A stretch of DNA of 6,306 nt from CAWJEL01 sp964647255 (lineage in GTDB: Bacteria; Chloroflexota; Anaerolineae; CG2-30-64-16). Under the pieces are notes generated by a model. The model was not told the origin of the DNA and made no database searches. It saw only the letters and a program-made list of their open reading frames with translations. The first letter of the stretch is position 1, and every line of letters begins with the position of its first letter. Made by a program: the position numbers and the translations under genes. Below are positions 5,418 to 6,306 of this stretch, in pieces. The stretch spans positions 1-6,306 of the forward strand of contig CAZYGI010000141.1 of assembly GCA_964647255.1 (NCBI GenBank), in the 5' to 3' direction.

Positions 5418-5895
5418 GTTCGTCACGATCGGCGCGTACGGGTGGGACGCGGAACGCTTCTTCGGCGCCCTGATCGCGGCCGGCGTGGACACCTTCTGTG
5501 ATCTGCGCGCCCGTCGCGGGGTGCGCGGCTCGGATTACGCCTTCGCCAACAGCCAGCGTCTGCAGGCCCGGCTGGCTGAGCACGGCATCCGCTACGTCCA
5601 CCGGCCCGACCTGGCGCCGAGCGATGCAACCCGCGCCGCGCAGTTTGCCGCTGACCGGGCGAGCCACACGCCGAAACGGCTGCGCGCCGCCCTCGGCGCG
5701 GACTTCGTCGCTGCCTACCGGCGCGAGCGGTTGGCGACGTTCGACAGCGCCGCGTTCCTGGCCGAGCTGGGTGCCGATGCCCGGATCGTGTCCCTGTTCT
5801 GCGTCGAGCGCGAGCCGGCAGCGTGTCACCGTTCGCTGCTGGCCGAGCGGCTAGCAGTAGACCTGGGTGTCGAGGTGAGACATCTGACACCGTAA
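5410..5895 (+). CDS. DUF488 family protein, second and shorter subtype
   Basis: This 161-residue protein is in the same family as its upstream neighbour but clearly diverged. Corresponding elements are FVTIGAYGWDAERFFGAL at 4-21, TFCDLRARRG at 28-37 (D31, R33), HGIRYVHRPDLAP, and SLFCVEREPAACHR at 128-141, giving C131-x7-C139-H140-R141. The spacing is exactly the same as in the first protein. Between these lies a segment rich in Ala and Arg, with SDYAFAN at 41-47 where the neighbour has SRFKPEF-like residues. It ends at VRHLTP without the QLSLF tail. The 8-base overlap and internal ribosome binding site suggest the two are made together and may form a heteromer. Specific function unknown. Confidence 0.82.
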   Translation: MPEFVTIGAYGWDAERFFGALIAAGVDTFCDLRARRGVRGSDYAFANSQRLQARLAEHGIRYVHRPDLAPSDATRAAQFAADRASHTPKRLRAALGADFVAAYRRERLATFDSAAFLAELGADARIVSLFCVEREPAACHRSLLAERLAVDLGVEVRHLTP

Positions 5896-5962
5896 CTCGA
5901 GCTACTGTAACCCGACCGTGCTACTCCCCCGGCCCGGTCAGCATCCCTTTATACAGTCTTCC

Positions 5963-5977
5963 TGCCCGGAAAGGGCA
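5963..5977 (+). terminator. Small hairpin after the DUF488 genes, weak terminator candidate
   Basis: TGCCC and GGGCA pair perfectly around a GGAAA loop, 68 bases after the stop of the second DUF488 gene. No T-run follows, so it is not a classical rho-independent terminator. The larger inverted repeat at 6126 may serve that role instead. Confidence 0.2.
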
Positions 5978-6026
5978 TCCTGCTTGTCACTGCGAAAATT
6001 CCGTATAACAATGAAGAAACCTGCAC

Positions 6027-6111
6027 TTGTCATCCTGAGACCCGCGATCCCGCGCGGCGGGATTCGTTCGCACGAGAAACTTGTGCGCACGAGATGCTTC
6101 GGCACTTGATT
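6027..6111. repeat. Dispersed repeat unit beginning TTGTCATCCTGAG
   Basis: It starts with TTGTCATCCTGAG (6027-6039), which recurs exactly at 6127. Inside are ATCCCGC-GCG-GCGGGAT (6047-6063), a perfect 7-bp hairpin, and CGCACGAG-AAA-CTTGTGCG (6069-6087), an 8-bp hairpin with one G-T pair. It ends with AGATGC, CGGCAC and TGATT blocks (6092-6111) that recur at 6259-6283 in the same order. The pattern fits a structured, non-coding mobile-like repeat. Confidence 0.5.
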
Positions 6112-6125
6112 CCCAGAGTCTAGCG

Positions 6126-6198
6126 ATTGTCATCCTGAGCGGATAGGCTTCGCAACCTGAGGTGTTCTTGAAGCCTATCCGTGCCTCAGCATGACAAT
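6126..6198. repeat. Long imperfect inverted repeat (MITE-like or hairpin element)
   Basis: The left arm, 6126-6151 (ATTGTCATCCTGAG then CGGATAGGCTTC), is matched by the right arm 6170-6198 (GAAGCCTATCCG then CTCAGCATGACAAT). There is one mismatch and a 3-base insertion, around an 18-base loop. The outer part of each arm is the TTGTCATCCTGAG repeat end in opposite orientations. So two repeat ends face each other, with a private 12-bp stem between. A transcript would fold into one long hairpin that could act as a bidirectional terminator. Confidence 0.65.
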
Positions 6199-6214
6199 TC
6201 GACGGTTGTGGACA

Positions 6215-6283
6215 GAGCGAAGGATCTCATTCTACCGCGGAGTTTCTAAGCAGACCCCAGATGCCGCGGGGCGGCACCTGATT
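6215..6283. repeat. Trailing fragment of the dispersed repeat
   Basis: GAGCGAAGGATCTCATTC at 6215-6232 resembles the internal part of the widespread TGTCATCCTGAGCGAAG-type element. Then AGATGC (6259), CGGCAC (6272) and TGATT (6279) repeat blocks seen at 6092-6111. Within it TGCCGC-GGG-GCGGCA (6262-6276) is a perfect 6-bp hairpin. The unit is interrupted or diverged relative to the first. Confidence 0.4.
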
Positions 6284-6306
6284 GACAAGAAACGTGACGC
6301 AGTTGG

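Larger units (their letters stand above)
5896..6306. other. Gene-free region filled with dispersed repeats
   Basis: No believable gene lies in these 411 bases; the short open frames there are poor in family features and cross the repeats. The region holds a small hairpin (5963), a degenerate CTTGTCACTGCGA (5983), two exact TTGTCATCCTGAG copies 100 bases apart, a long imperfect inverted repeat (6126-6198) and a trailing repeat fragment. It looks like a site where short non-coding elements accumulate downstream of the DUF488 operon. Confidence 0.7.

Noticed and set aside
5984..6009. TTGTCA ... TATAAC as a promoter
   Set aside because: The spacer is only 14 bases, no gene follows, and the TTGTCA belongs to a repeat end.
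6047..6087. A tRNA or other known structured RNA from the stacked hairpins
   Set aside because: There is no cloverleaf, no T-loop GTTCGAATC consensus in place and no CCA end; the hairpins fit the repeat element better.
6027..6306. A CRISPR array
   Set aside because: Direct repeats are only two exact copies, the intervening sequence contains hairpins related to the repeat family, and there are no regular spacers or cas genes.

Overview
The window is GC-rich and gene-dense. It looks like part of a bacterial chromosome, most likely from the Chloroflexota. That placement is an inference from three things: the two tandem ADP-glucose pyrophosphorylase paralogues (one with a degenerate active-site signature), a FeoB of the GFGCNVPA / PCTARL type, and a FeoC-like protein with four cysteines. 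No rRNA or marker gene is present to confirm it.

Layout. Positions 1-1597 (minus strand) hold a two-gene glycogen operon. A complete GlgC is followed, 14 bases later, by the start of a second GlgC-family gene that runs off the left edge. Positions 1598-1978 are a divergent intergenic region. It carries a good sigma70-type promoter and a leader hairpin for glgC, and a tandem TTGCAA box plus leader hairpins ahead of the iron operon. Positions 1979-4602 (plus strand) form a compact feoA-feoB-feoC ferrous iron uptake operon with gaps of 13 and 16 bases. Positions 4603-4799 contain a decayed dispersed repeat and a separate promoter. Positions 4800-5895 (plus strand) hold two overlapping DUF488-family genes of unknown function. 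Positions 5896-6306 contain no gene but are packed with inverted and direct repeats of the TTGTCATCCTGAG type.

How the genes work together. The glg pair should make ADP-glucose for glycogen. The upstream subunit has an intact active site. The downstream one has lost the arginine and lysine that matter for catalysis, so a heteromeric enzyme with a regulatory subunit is plausible. The feo genes should import Fe(II) across the cytoplasmic membrane: FeoB is the GTPase/permease, FeoA its small SH3-like partner, and FeoC a winged-helix protein with a probable Fe-S site.

The least understood part is the DUF488 pair. The first protein ends in QLSLF, which is the consensus bacterial sliding-clamp (DnaN) binding pentapeptide. 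That hints at a link to DNA replication or repair and is the lead most worth following here. I see no clear defence system, prophage, CRISPR array, RNA gene or transposase.
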